Below are positions 22,501-34,500 of a stretch of DNA of 64,000 bases, in pieces. Under the pieces are notes generated by a model, which saw only the letters and a program-made list of their open reading frames with translations, was not told where the DNA came from and searched no databases. Each line of letters begins with the position of its first letter. The first letter of the stretch is position 1. Source of the stretch: Spirometra erinaceieuropaei (Eukaryota; Platyhelminthes; Cestoda; Diphyllobothriidea; Diphyllobothriidae); assembly GCA_902702965.1 (NCBI GenBank), contig CACRXP010000032.1:467525-531524 (forward strand). Reading direction: 5' to 3'. The position numbers and the translations under genes were made by a program.

Positions 22501-25500
22501 AAATACCCTGAGATAAACAATAGCACAACCACGCCCAGGTGGTGGCTTCTAATAGAAATTACACTTCAAAAGTTCGCTTGGCATCCCTGTGAGCTTTCAT
22601 TTTTCATCGTTTATGTGAATGGCAAGAGCAGATCGGGTTTGCATTCCAATCTGCTAAGTCAGTATGTGTTTGGAGTCCCAGATGTCACTGTGGTTTGTTT
22701 GAACAACACTCATCGCTGTAAGATTGACGTGCAAGATAGTTTTTTTTTCTGGTTAATCTAGGGCTCGCAATACTTGTAGAAATAACACTTCACATATAAA
22801 AAAACCGCATATAAGGCGACAGGCCCGTAATCACAACTGCAGAGTTTCAGATAAAAGTTTGCGGTTAGGAGTCAGCCGATGTTTACGCCAGGTTGGCCAG
22901 GCATCATCCGGAGGTGAGGGCGAGATTAAAGCTCGTTGCGAACAGACGTACGACAATTCGACCGTCGCTGCCGACCGTGTGTCCCACTGCAGGGACGGCG
23001 ACATATGCGTGTGAATTAGTTTATTGTGATAGTCGACTTGCGCAGCATCTGCTGCACTCTCTTCCCCACTCCGCACGTGGACCCACTGTCAAGACAGAGT
23101 CAAGAAGATCGGAGGCGAGGGGGGGGGCGCAAGCGGATGGCGCGGCTGAGCCTGCACCTCGGCACCCCACTCCACACCCCCTAGTCCACAACAAATACTT
23201 AACCAGGATGTTAACCAACAACAGCATCACAATTGTTTGGCAATACGAGGATGGTTGGGCGGCCATTCTCAAGCGCATATACCGCCTGGAAGCTGAGGGA
23301 CAAAGAACTGCCAGCGCGTACCAGGTTTCGAGGGCCGTGGTCTGCTCATTCCAGCATAGCAGACACTCACATTCCTTGAGGCCAAGAAGGGTGACAAGCG
23401 GCCCATCACCCTCCGAAAGATGGGTAACCAGTCAATCATCGACTGAAGGCACTACCTATTAAGGACACACACACACACACACACTCCTTGCATGCATGAG
23501 AGCCCCAAAGACAACCTTACAGACCCTTAGGGTGACACGCGGCCCTAAAGGTTGCGCAGTCAGACAGTTGTTGACTGAGAGACTCTACCTATAAAGCTGA
23601 CAGACGTACAAACACACACACACACGCCTTAACAGGTAAAGGCAAAATCCCCAGCAATGGCTCTTATTGAAAATCCCGTGTATATCCCTTCCATGTTCGC
23701 CTCCCGACCTCATGCGCCCTATCATTAAAAGCACAGAATAAGGCAGACAAAACGAAGTTTATGACAAAGCCACGTGGTGGAACTAGGGGAAGGAGGAGGA
23801 GGAGAAGCCGAACGACTGCAAAAGTGCGTCTCCTAGACCACAACATACGAGGGTGTACTTTGAAGGCACCTGACCAAGTTGGTGACTACTATCCTCCGTA
23901 TAACAGGGCGTACTTTCTAGGTCCCACCGAAACCCTGGACCAGCTAGAGGTGTGGACCGACTGCGAAAACATGCAACAGAATGAGCTGCGATTGGTTTCG
24001 CGGCCGTTGATTCGTGTTCGGAACACGCGCCAGATGAACTACCTAACGGTCAGACAAGTTATGAGACACATTTCTCGGCTTTAATGTTAACCGTCGCCAC
24101 AACCTAGGTTTAAGCTTGCTTTCGAGTCTACAGTATCGATGTGACCCGATTTTCAGGCTCGAAATAAGCATCAATCAGCCAGAGGTCAGATATCACAAGG
24201 CCGGCATCTCAGTGAGAAGTATCTACCACCAATCTTCTTTGAGAGTTCGTATTCGCCAGGTGTTTCGGTTCCTACTGTACGCACAAAATATACTGATTGT
24301 GGCTTCAGAACTCTGAGGGCAAATGTAACGGTCAGTCGGGTTCAAAATAATTTGGGAACTGGAAAAGTTTTTAAAACCGAATTATATCCTTTCTTTAAGT
24401 GTAAAATTCAAAGAGGACAGTTTATGAAATATATTTTAATTTGAAAGGACATCGAAAATCAACGAGAAAAATAATTACCACTTAAAAAGTCATTCTTTAC
24501 GGAGAGCAGTTTTCGCTGGCAGCCGGAAATTCATTCAAAAACCGGCACCGTGAGATAACTGAATTATATTGGGATTATGCTTCATGGTGATTAATATTGC
24601 AACATTATTTAAGTAATCTTTCCGAGTCGAAAACGCATTTCAGAATTTCGGTTAACATTTCACGAGTAAGCACATCTACTTCGGTTTCTATCCGGTCGAC
24701 CTTCGTGAAGTCCATGCCGTGCAGAAAACGAGGCCGGACTTGTTAATGACCAAAAGAGGAAATAGGCCGCGTCAAGCGGTAGCCAACAGTTCAACAGCTC
24801 GGACTCTTCGAGTAGATGGGGCTGTTTCTAGTCTTCTACGGAATTGCAGCTCGGAGTTGGGCGTGTCAGTGACTGTTTTCAATGGCAAAACCGCCATAGA
24901 GTGGTTGTAGCTGCCAAGCCTAATGTTTCATTCAGTCCGCCGGCCTTCGGTGTGGAAAACGTCGAAGAGGTGGGTTTTGCGGCAAAGCGAGTGGCGACGT
25001 AAGATGCTGTATCCACGTGAACGTCTGCACTTTTAACGCAACTGTGCCAGCGCTCGCATCATCGTGCATTAAGGAGGGCCTTCCGATGCCCACCTGCTGA
25101 AGGCGGACTGTTTACAGACAGTCATCTGTATCAGTATGGGCGGCAGACAAAGTAACAACAGGCGATTGTAGGGCATGTGGTTGGTACACACAGATACAAG
25201 GCTTGCGTAAGGCGCGGTCTGTGCGATGAGCAATCAATCGAGTGAACATTATGTGTGCGAAGATTAGTCAATAGCTCTGCAGCGCGTAGGGGGGATACCG
25301 TTTCAAAACAGTTTCATCGTAACTCGACCTGGCGCCAACCAAGAGTTTAGATCAAACCACTTCGACCGAATGAGATTGAGAAGGGTTGAACTACCCCGGC
25401 AGGTACATTACTTTCGACAGCAGTGAATGAACAGAAATGCTGCGTTTAATGACGACTAAATAAAAACCTTCGTCCTCCAACAGACTTTGCAGTTTCGTCG

Positions 25501-28500
25501 TGTAATCGGTCTTATGCATGACAACAGTCGAGCGCCCCTTGTGGGCGGGCAGGGTGACGATATCCCTCATCTTCCGAATTCTTAGAAGCTCTTGGTCTTC
25601 TGTTTCGGAAATAGAGGGCTCGGAATGGACGGTAAAGTCGGCTGAAGAATTCCTGAGAAGCATCAGAAATCTAGAAATAGAACCAGATGAGATGATGGTA
25701 TCGTTTGACGTGGTCTCCTTATTCACGTCCATTCCAACCGGCCTCGCCATCAGCACAATTGAGAAACTTCTTCAGGAAAAATACGCTGAAGTTGATCAAC
25801 AACTTAGGCGAACACACATCACTGAACTCCTGGGATTGTGCCTCAGAACTTTCTTCACTTTTAGCGACCGGGTTTACAAGCAGAAGAAGGGAACACTGAT
25901 GGGATCCCCCTGTCTGGGTTGATTGCTGAGGCGTTTCTGCAGTGGCTAGAACGACTGGTCTTCCGTTCGTACTTCCCAAAATTCTGGGCCAGATATGTCG
26001 ACAACACATTTGTCGCAATCAAGAGGAACGACGTTCAGGACTTCAAGGTCTTTCTGAACTCAATATTCTCCGACATCCAATTTACAGTGGAAGAGGAGAA
26101 CAACAACCAATTGCCCTTTCTTGACGTGAATGTTGCAAGGACGGTTAGTGGGAGGATAATAACTACGGTATACCGTAAGGCGACGAATATTAGACGCATC
26201 CTCCCATTCCGAAGTAACCACCCTATTGGTCACAAGCGAAGTTGTGTGAGAACTCTCTTCCAACGAGTTCAAACACACTATAGCGACGACGACGGGAAAA
26301 AGGAGGCAAAATACCTACATTCTTTATTCACAGCCAATGGTTATCTGCGATCCTTCATACGTGAGTGCCGACGAAAGTCTACCCGTCAGCGACAAGACGG
26401 TGAGAAGCCGAAGTTTTGGCTTGCGACCCCCAACCTGAGGAATGCTTCCGAAGAGACAGCTTTTGGGATTGGGGTGGCCCATAAACCGGAATCCACCATC
26501 AGACAGCAGATACTGAGACCCAAAGACCCGCTACCGGCAACGGAACAATCAGCAGAGGTCTACAGCATACCGTGCAAAAATTGCAATTCGAGGTATGTTG
26601 GTGAAACGCGGAAACGACTCTGCGCAAGACTGCATGAGCACCAGCTTGCAGTCAACCGCGAGGATAAACTGTCACCGGTAAATGGCCACATGCAACAGGA
26701 GAAACACGATTCCGCCTTTGGGGGAGCAAGCATCCTCGGTCGAGCTTATGACAAGATGGCTAGACTGGTGCTCGAAAACTGGTCCTCAATTGGTACAATC
26801 AACAGGGCTATTGATCTTCATCCGGCCTACCAGGCGCTACGCACAAGGTTCCACTCAGTCCAGACGAGGCCAACAGTACTGGCGAACGAGTCGGGGCTCT
26901 TCCAGCAGTTATCACCTTCACAACAGGGGGAAATAGCCAGCCGGAGGTCACACGACCAAGACATCGACCCACCGGCGCGCCCAAACAGCCGAGCGTGATT
27001 CGCACATGCAACGACAGCTGGTCAGCCCATCCGATTATGAGGGGAGGGCACACAGGATTTGCAGCGATTACGACAGCCGGTCAGGGGGCAGGGGTCATAG
27101 GAGCGTGCTATCGGCCGCCCGCGGAGGGACCAAAGCCAATCACCAGCCCGAAGGCAGGTCAGAGTTCGTGCGTCAGGCATGCCTATAACACAAGACAGGC
27201 GGCGAGACAGAACAACTCGGAGCCAGCAGGAACAGACACCCCACCACTCTGATGATAGAAACGAGGAAGTTTCCGAAACGTCAGCACCAATACAGTGTGA
27301 TCCGTGCAATCACCCCTTTATTTTATTCGTCTTCTTTTGGGGATGATGAAGGATAGATATACATATTTATATACGAGAAGAAAAGGCGATCTCTGGAACC
27401 ATAGTTTTACTGTCCTGACGTTTCAAAAGCATACAAGCTTCCATAATCGGAGGTGAGTGTGGTATCGCGCCTCATATTATTTATAGGTGGGTGACAGTCA
27501 TGTCAAGACGGGTTTTTTACACATGAATACAGGGTTTTAAGTCAGGCGGTTACAAAGTGCGTCGAACTCATCGGTGAGGACGGAGTCACGCAGTTGCGAC
27601 AAGTGATTAATAAACGGGCCCGGAACCTGCGAGCAACGAGAGATGCCGAGCTGGCGGTCAAGCTCCAAAGCATAAGCCAATCATCTCAAGAGGAGAAGGA
27701 AGTCCTGGTGCACAATACGTCCTCTAAGCAGCTGACTCCTGCACAAAGGAAAGTGCTGAGTCATGAGGCATGCAACAACACCACAGACGCCGATCCAGTA
27801 AATCTCGCGGCCACGGTAGAGTCGATTCTCAAACAAACCGGGGAATCGGACGAAACAAAGCAACTCATTCGACAGCAGGTAACCACCTTGGCGATGGCGC
27901 ACAAACCGCGTGCAACTATCACCAAGGCCGAGCAGAGTGCTCTAAGGACACTGAGGGCTGACACCAGCATCGTGATTCTACCAGCAGACAAAGGGCGTTC
28001 CACAGTTGTGATGGATAAGGCAGACTATATTCAGAAGGCCAATGCCCTACTGGAGGACCGACGAGCGTACCTACCATGCAACGATGAACGGATGAGAAAG
28101 CTGGTGACGCAACTGGACAAGACCCTCGCCGACATGCCAACGAGCAAGGCAATAAGTAAATCGGTATGAATGGTCATTAAGCCAAAAGACGCGGCCGCAC
28201 CAAGGTTTTACGGACTACCAAAGGTAAACAAAGCCGGGGTCCCCCTCCGGCCAGTCGTATCATTGCGCGGCACACCTACATTTAATTTGGCTAAATGGCT
28301 GTTTCGAAACCTGAGGTCTCTCACCTCAGACGCGGGCACGACGGTCTGTTCAGCGACTCAGTTCCTGGGGCGGATCAAAGGGATGAGACATGCCGAAGAC
28401 GAGGTCATGGTGTCATTCGACGTCACCTCTCTTTTCACTTCGATTCCGCAAGACCCGGCAGTCGAAACGGTCAGCGAGCTGCTCGAGAGTCAGTACGACC

Positions 28501-31500
28501 AGACGGGCGTGACGGTAAAACGGAGACATCTCGTCCAATTTCTGAGATGCTGCCTGAAGACGTACTTTACCTTCGAAGGTACGACCTACGAGCAGGTCAA
28601 GGGGAAGCCAATGGGATCGCCACTCTCGGGCTTCATCGCAGAGGCAGTTCTCCAAAAAGTAGAGACCCTAGTTTTCGCAACCTATAAGCCGAAATTTCGG
28701 ACTCGATAAATCGATGATACCTCCGTCATCATTGAGCTGCAAATGGTCCAAGAATTCCATGATGTCCTGAACTCTGTTTTCCCTGACATCCAGTTCACAA
28801 TGGAGGCGGAAGCCAACAACCAACTGCCGTTCCTGGACGTTCTCGTCCATCGAAAACCAAATGGGCACCTCAAAACGACGGTATATCGGAAGGCCACTAA
28901 TACGCGACAAATCCTGAGCTTCCACAGTAAGCACCCGTTAGGCCACAAAAGCAGTTGTGTGTGAACACTCTACAGAACGGCTAAAACACACTGCAGCGAG
29001 CCGGAAGACAGACGGTCAGAACTACGCTACCTCCAGCGCCTCTTCATGGCCAACATGTATCCTCGCAACTTCATCGAAAGCAGCAGACAGGCCGGACCGA
29101 GCCGACGTTTGGTGACAGAACGACCAACAATATGGCGGGCGCTTCCATACATCGACGGCGTTTCTGAGGCTGTCTCGCGTCTCTTAAGACCGCTGGGGAT
29201 CGGCATCGCCCACCGACCGGAGTCAACAATTCGACATCTGGTCATGAGACCTTAGGTCCCTCTGCCACTAGGTGAAACCACGAACGTCATCTACCGGATC
29301 CGTTATAACCCCTGCGAAGTAAACTACATTGCAGAGACCTGCAAACGGCTACAGACCCGTGTTGGAGAACACATGTGGGCAGTAAGGCGAATGGACCCTT
29401 TGTCTCTGGTGGCCGAATACTGCGCCGATTCCGGACACACGTTCGTCTTTCAGTATGCCGAAATTCTGGGCCGAGGAAACGATCGCATAGCCAGGGAGAC
29501 AATCGAGGCTTGGCACATGGGGAGAAACTCCATCAACAGTTGTGTGGCTCTTCCCGCTGCCTATCAAGCCCTTCGAGCGCAGCTCAGTAAACAAATGAAC
29601 AGACGTGAACCCAGGCCAAACATGAATCCAGACATGAGCGAGAGCACGGGTGATACACACTCAGCCACCCCTCAACATGGTTCCGCTGAAGGCGCAGTCT
29701 TCACCACAGCCGGTCCATCTAATAGTTCGGCGGACGAGAAAACGGACAGTCGTTGCGGCGTAAACAAAATTGCCAGCCTAGGACAACAGCTACGGTCAAT
29801 GAAGGTAGGAACGACGACCACAAACGTCTCAACGCCGGCCTCCGATGTAAATTGAGTACATTCCGTCACCCTCCCTCCCCCCCCGTCCGCCACAGTCCAT
29901 GTGTGCATGCGGTTGGCGACCACTAAAGCTGATCTATCACCCCCCCACCCCCTCATCCGGCGAAAGAACCCCCCCCCCCTCCTGCCGCCCTGACTTCATA
30001 TGTAAAAAACCCGTCTTGACATGACTGTCACCCACTTATGAATACTGTGAGGCGCGATACCACACTCACCTCCGACGATGGAAGCTTGTATGCTTTTGAA
30101 ACGTCATGACAGTAAAACTATGGTTCCCGAGATCGCTTTTTCTTCTCATTTATGTCCGGGAACATGTATAGACATGAAGTATGCAGTATGCTGGAGCATG
30201 GGAATTGTCATTTCTAACGTCTATGCCATCATCAGGCATAGGATCACCCCAAAACACTTCAACGGCTAATGTCGATAGTAAAAAAGAGCTACTGCCGACG
30301 CTTATAATAGTATTATTTCAGGAAACAAACCCTCTTGAGAAAAGCGAACGAGGCCGGAAAGGTCCTTCCTGGCTAATCTGCAATCCCTAGTCCTGGTCCT
30401 AGAAGTCTGGAAGAGTTTACTAGAGCTACTTGACTCTTAAAAACAGCCCCTAATTTACAAAAATCACCGGGTAAAAAAGTAAACGTTCTCCAAGAAACCA
30501 ACTCACCTGGTAGACGCGCAGACGCTCCTCCATCACATCATGTTCCATCCACCCCTCCACGGAGGAGACCATAGCGGTGGCAGACACGTCTTGTCGCCTG
30601 CGACACTGGCACCTGACTGAGTTGTACTCAACGGCGAGTACTGAGCCAAAGAAGAGGACAGCCTCCAAAAGCAGACTAGCGATCTTGCAGCCGAGCATGT
30701 CCCAGGCGAAGACATCGGTCTCAAAGAGATTGTCTAGCTTCAAGCTACGAATGGTATGCCGAAAGGACAGGTCGTAGAAGCCCCTGCTGAAAGCGTACTG
30801 GGGGAAGACGAGGAAGACCTTCTTCAGAACATCAGCAGCCGCCCGTATAGAGTCGTTATCAGCCTGAGCCATCTCCATCATGAACACAGTCATGGAAGTG
30901 ACCACGGCGATCATCAGATTAGCAGCCAGCAGAACCACAAAGGCCAGACTTGGCACACGGAATACGAAAGTGAAGAGATACATGAGGGGAATGACACAGA
31001 CGCCAAATATCACCATTATCGCGATGAAGCCACCCACACTGTCTCTACCCACATAGGCCTCCTCGTTAAAGGCTAGGAAGATGATAACAATAATAATCAC
31101 GGGGACAAGGAAGTTGCACACATCCCAGATGTAGGTTGAGAGCCAGTATATGGTGCGATTCAGACCTGACATGAATTGGAGACTCTTCGAACCCACGCAG
31201 CGCTCACGGATGAGGAAGATGACGAAACTGGAGGGCACGTAAGAAAGCGCAAGAATAGTGCCAACGGATTTCAACAGCTCAATCATCATTGAGAAGAGTT
31301 GGGAGCTATCAAAACCATCGAACTGCAGCTTCCGCTGGGCCATTGGGTGCGTGGATGCAACGATGGCAAAATCAGAATACTCCACGCCTCTCGCTCTTGC
31401 TCGTCTACCTACAGGACCCTGTGGAAGCAGCATCCGCAGCTGAAGGTTGTGTAGGAGGTTTAGATAGGCGACACTTGCAACATAGCCCTTGTTATGGTAC

Positions 31501-34500
31501 CAAACGCGAGCAAAATGCGTGGGCGGGAGGTTCAGCCGCAGAATGTCGGCAAGATCCAGCCCCAACTGGGTGATGCGATCATCCTCGAAGAGGGCATCCA
31601 GGATGTGAGCGACTCGCGTCTGATTGGCCAAGAAGGCGTGCGCAGCACCAATACGAGCGGGATCTTTGACAGCCACAATATCTAGGCCACCATAGCGCCT
31701 GAGAATGGAACTAAATTGCGTTTTGAGAAGGTAGTCGGAGATATTATAACCGGTGAGGTTGTAGAGGATGTTCGAAGTGGCCAGTGGCCAGATTGGTGGT
31801 TCAAATCCACCCACCGCCTCTAGGTTACACATGAAACGACCGTCGCTGGTACAGGAGCAAGTGCGGTTCGCAGAGGTCAGAACCTTTTCTAACTGAGCAG
31901 TAGTCAGTCTGAAAACACCACTCTTCGGAGGGAAGAATGAGTCCGAGCAGCCAGCAAACTTGGAGGGTATGAACTTGTAAACGCTAGAGGGGAGGCATTT
32001 AGCACCAGACCAACCGGTTCGAGAGAGCACGTGGTCAGCATAGAGTTGGGAGACTCGGCGTATGTCAGAGATGGCAGACTGACTACTACTACCATTGCCA
32101 TCCTGCTCGGTGGAGTTCGTCGCCCAGACATTTGTCGAGTAGAAGGTGCGCAGTTGGGGTGGATTTGCTGTGTCAGCCATGAGCCAGGGATGAAGCGGCA
32201 TGTTGGGCTCCTCGTTCGCAACTTGATAGCTTATTGTCACTGCCATGAGGATGAGAACTGTGCACACGGGAAGGACCATCTCCAGAAACCAGCCACGTTT
32301 GCTTCGCTGCACGTAACGCAGACGCTTCGTCAGACAGGCTTTCATCTGCTGCGCACAAAGGCGGACTCCTTTGAGGGGTTGGACGGTGGGAGGCACGAAC
32401 CGCATATCCAGTGAGGGACTTTGATTGCTACTGCCGATGTAAGTCTGCTCCTCCTGCTGCTCAGTCGACTCCTCATCCGGCTGCCTTGTCTCGACCGGAG
32501 GACTTTCGACAGGACCTAGACGTCCTCGACCCCAGTGACGGCGTCGACGGCCACGCAGTCTCAAGTGGCCCTTAGCTCCACTCTCAGCTAACAGGAGGCA
32601 CATGGCCTCACTGGGGTCTTCGGAGAGGAGAAGAAATATTTCCTCTAGGGTAGTATCAGAAAGGCCATAATGTGCGAAACCAAAGCGTTCGCGAAATTCC
32701 GTCCGGTGGGAGTCCAAAAAGGCGAAAAAGTCAGCAAATCCACCGTCTAAAGCATGCTGGGCAGGCAGAGCGAACATCCATTCAGTTGGGTTGGAGGTGA
32801 TCAGCTGAACGCCTGGCAACTGACCAGCCAGACATTCCATCAACTGTCGATCCACCTCTTCAGCAGACAGCATCAGCCGCGATTTCTCCTCTGTAGCCTT
32901 CTCCACAGTGAGGTAATATGATTTGGCAAAGTTTGACTTTAGAAACAGACTCGATCCACTGGCCTTGAGGTGACCTTGTGAAATGATGACGATGCGGTCG
33001 CCAAGGACATCCGCCTCGTCCATGTGATGTGTGGTCAGAATGATGGTGCGCGACGCCCGGAAGCGTAGAATTAACTGCCAGATAGACCGTCGAGAGTGTG
33101 GATCTACGCCTGCTGTGGGTTCGTCCAGGAACACTATTTTGGAGCCACCAATGAAGGCTGCTGCCAGAGAGAGGCGCCTCTTTTGACCACCAGAGAGACT
33201 CTGGCTCAGGTCGTCTGCCTTGTCTACGAGGTCCAGCTGCTGAAGGAAGGCATTTGTCTCCTCTGCCAACTCTTCCTTCGATAGACCCTTAATCGAACCG
33301 TAGAAGACGAGGTGTTCCCTCACGGTTAAGCGATCATAGAGGATGTTATGTTGAGGACAGAGACCCAGAAACGTTCGGATGGCTGACATTTCCGTCCTGA
33401 TATTTTTGCCGCAAATATAAGCGTCTCCACTGGAGGCCGGATAGATGCCAGTGAGAATTGACATAGTTGTGGTCTTGCCAGCTCCGTTATGACCCAGGAA
33501 GGAGGTGATTTGACCCTCATAGAAGTCGGCCCACAAATTGTTGACGGCCGTCTGTTTCCCTCCGCGGTAGGTCTTTGTGAGACCACGGATCGATACGCCA
33601 ACGGAATGTTTGTCTGGCGGAGGTTCGTGGAACTGATCGTAGGTTTGTTGAGACGGTGGTGCTGCTTGCGGCAGCGCGTAGGATGACGACAAGGACAGTG
33701 ACGACGACGATGGCGGAAGCTCACCACCCCCCACGCCAAAGTCTTTGTTTCTTTTGGTGCGACTGCGGCAACACTTGCCACAGACAACCTTCCAGAAGGT
33801 TCCAGTGAAAAGAAAGTACCACTTTCGGGGAACGCCGTAGGTACTCGGTAAGACGGCCTCTAGGTAGGCCGTACAGAGCAAGGCTAGAAGGCCGTCGATC
33901 AACAACATCACTAGACAGTTTCCAAGCGTAAATGGCTCATTAGTGAGCTCCGTGCCCCACAGATTGTTCCATTGCGCGCCCTGTCCCGTCCTCTCTAAAC
34001 CTCCCAGGCGAGTGAAGGCCAGCGCCAGGGCCACTTGTGGGCAAAGGGATATCACAGATGACTGTACGTAGTCGAGGTCGTATAAGAGGACGAAGGAGTA
34101 GGGTATGAACATGACGAAGTAAAATATGCCCGAGACTACCGCAGCGAAGTTGGCTTTGGTGAAGAAGACGGAGACAAAGAAAGCCTGTGGAATGATGGCC
34201 CAGAGGTAAGCGAGAAGACAGCAGAGAACCAAGAAGAAGTCGGAGTTGGGGTAAATGCCTCCGAATTTGAGCATCAGGGCTACGCAGAGACTGGAGATGC
34301 CCATCAAAACACAACTGACCGTCCACCAATTCAGCCAATGCACCAGGTTGTTCATACCCATTACCTTAGTAAATTCTTTCAGTCGACACTCCTTCTCGTA
34401 GACGATGGCACGCACAGCAAAGACCACAGTGCAGATCCAAATAATGACGACGATGGTGGGCAGATTAGATGCAAATGTAGTCAACATTGGATCCACCTGG

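Larger units (their letters stand above)
25386..27330 (+). mobile_element. PLE3: Penelope-like element with inverted 5' segment
   Basis: The main body (about 25635-27000) runs on plus: RT palm, YxDD region, thumb, GIY-YIG endonuclease, then a 3' UTR to about 27330 with a hammerhead-like fold. The RT N-terminal part is present only on the minus strand (about 25630-25400), so the 5' piece was inverted, with loss of the segment between. PLE2 begins about 50 bp downstream. Confidence 0.85.
27377..30151 (+). mobile_element. PLE2: long Penelope-like element with inverted terminal repeats
   Basis: The 3' end (about 29994-30148) is repeated in inverted orientation at 27377-27527 with very few differences. 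Between them lies one coding frame, from RT N-terminus to endonuclease, with four in-frame stops and no frameshift. PLE1 is a truncated relative. It lies in the ABCA intron, antisense to the gene, 355 bp from the exon 1 donor. Confidence 0.9.
19595..30506 (-). other. ABCA intron, 10.9 kb, loaded with mobile elements
   Basis: Bounded by GT (30506-30505) and AG (19596-19595) on the minus strand. Contains a PLE endonuclease relic, two orphan hammerhead-like folds, R5 and R4 repeats, and PLE3 and PLE2 in antisense orientation to the gene. Stretches 19628-20664, 21002-21904, 21946-22949, 23630-24339 and 24691-25385 hold nothing I recognise. Confidence 0.9.

Noticed and set aside
22893..23462. 189-codon plus-strand open frame
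   Set aside because: Runs through repeat R5 and a tandem repeat with (AC)n; no domain.
30069..30108. PLE2 3' hairpin as a rho-independent terminator
   Set aside because: Eukaryotic context, no T run; the hammerhead-like layout shared with other PLEs explains it better.
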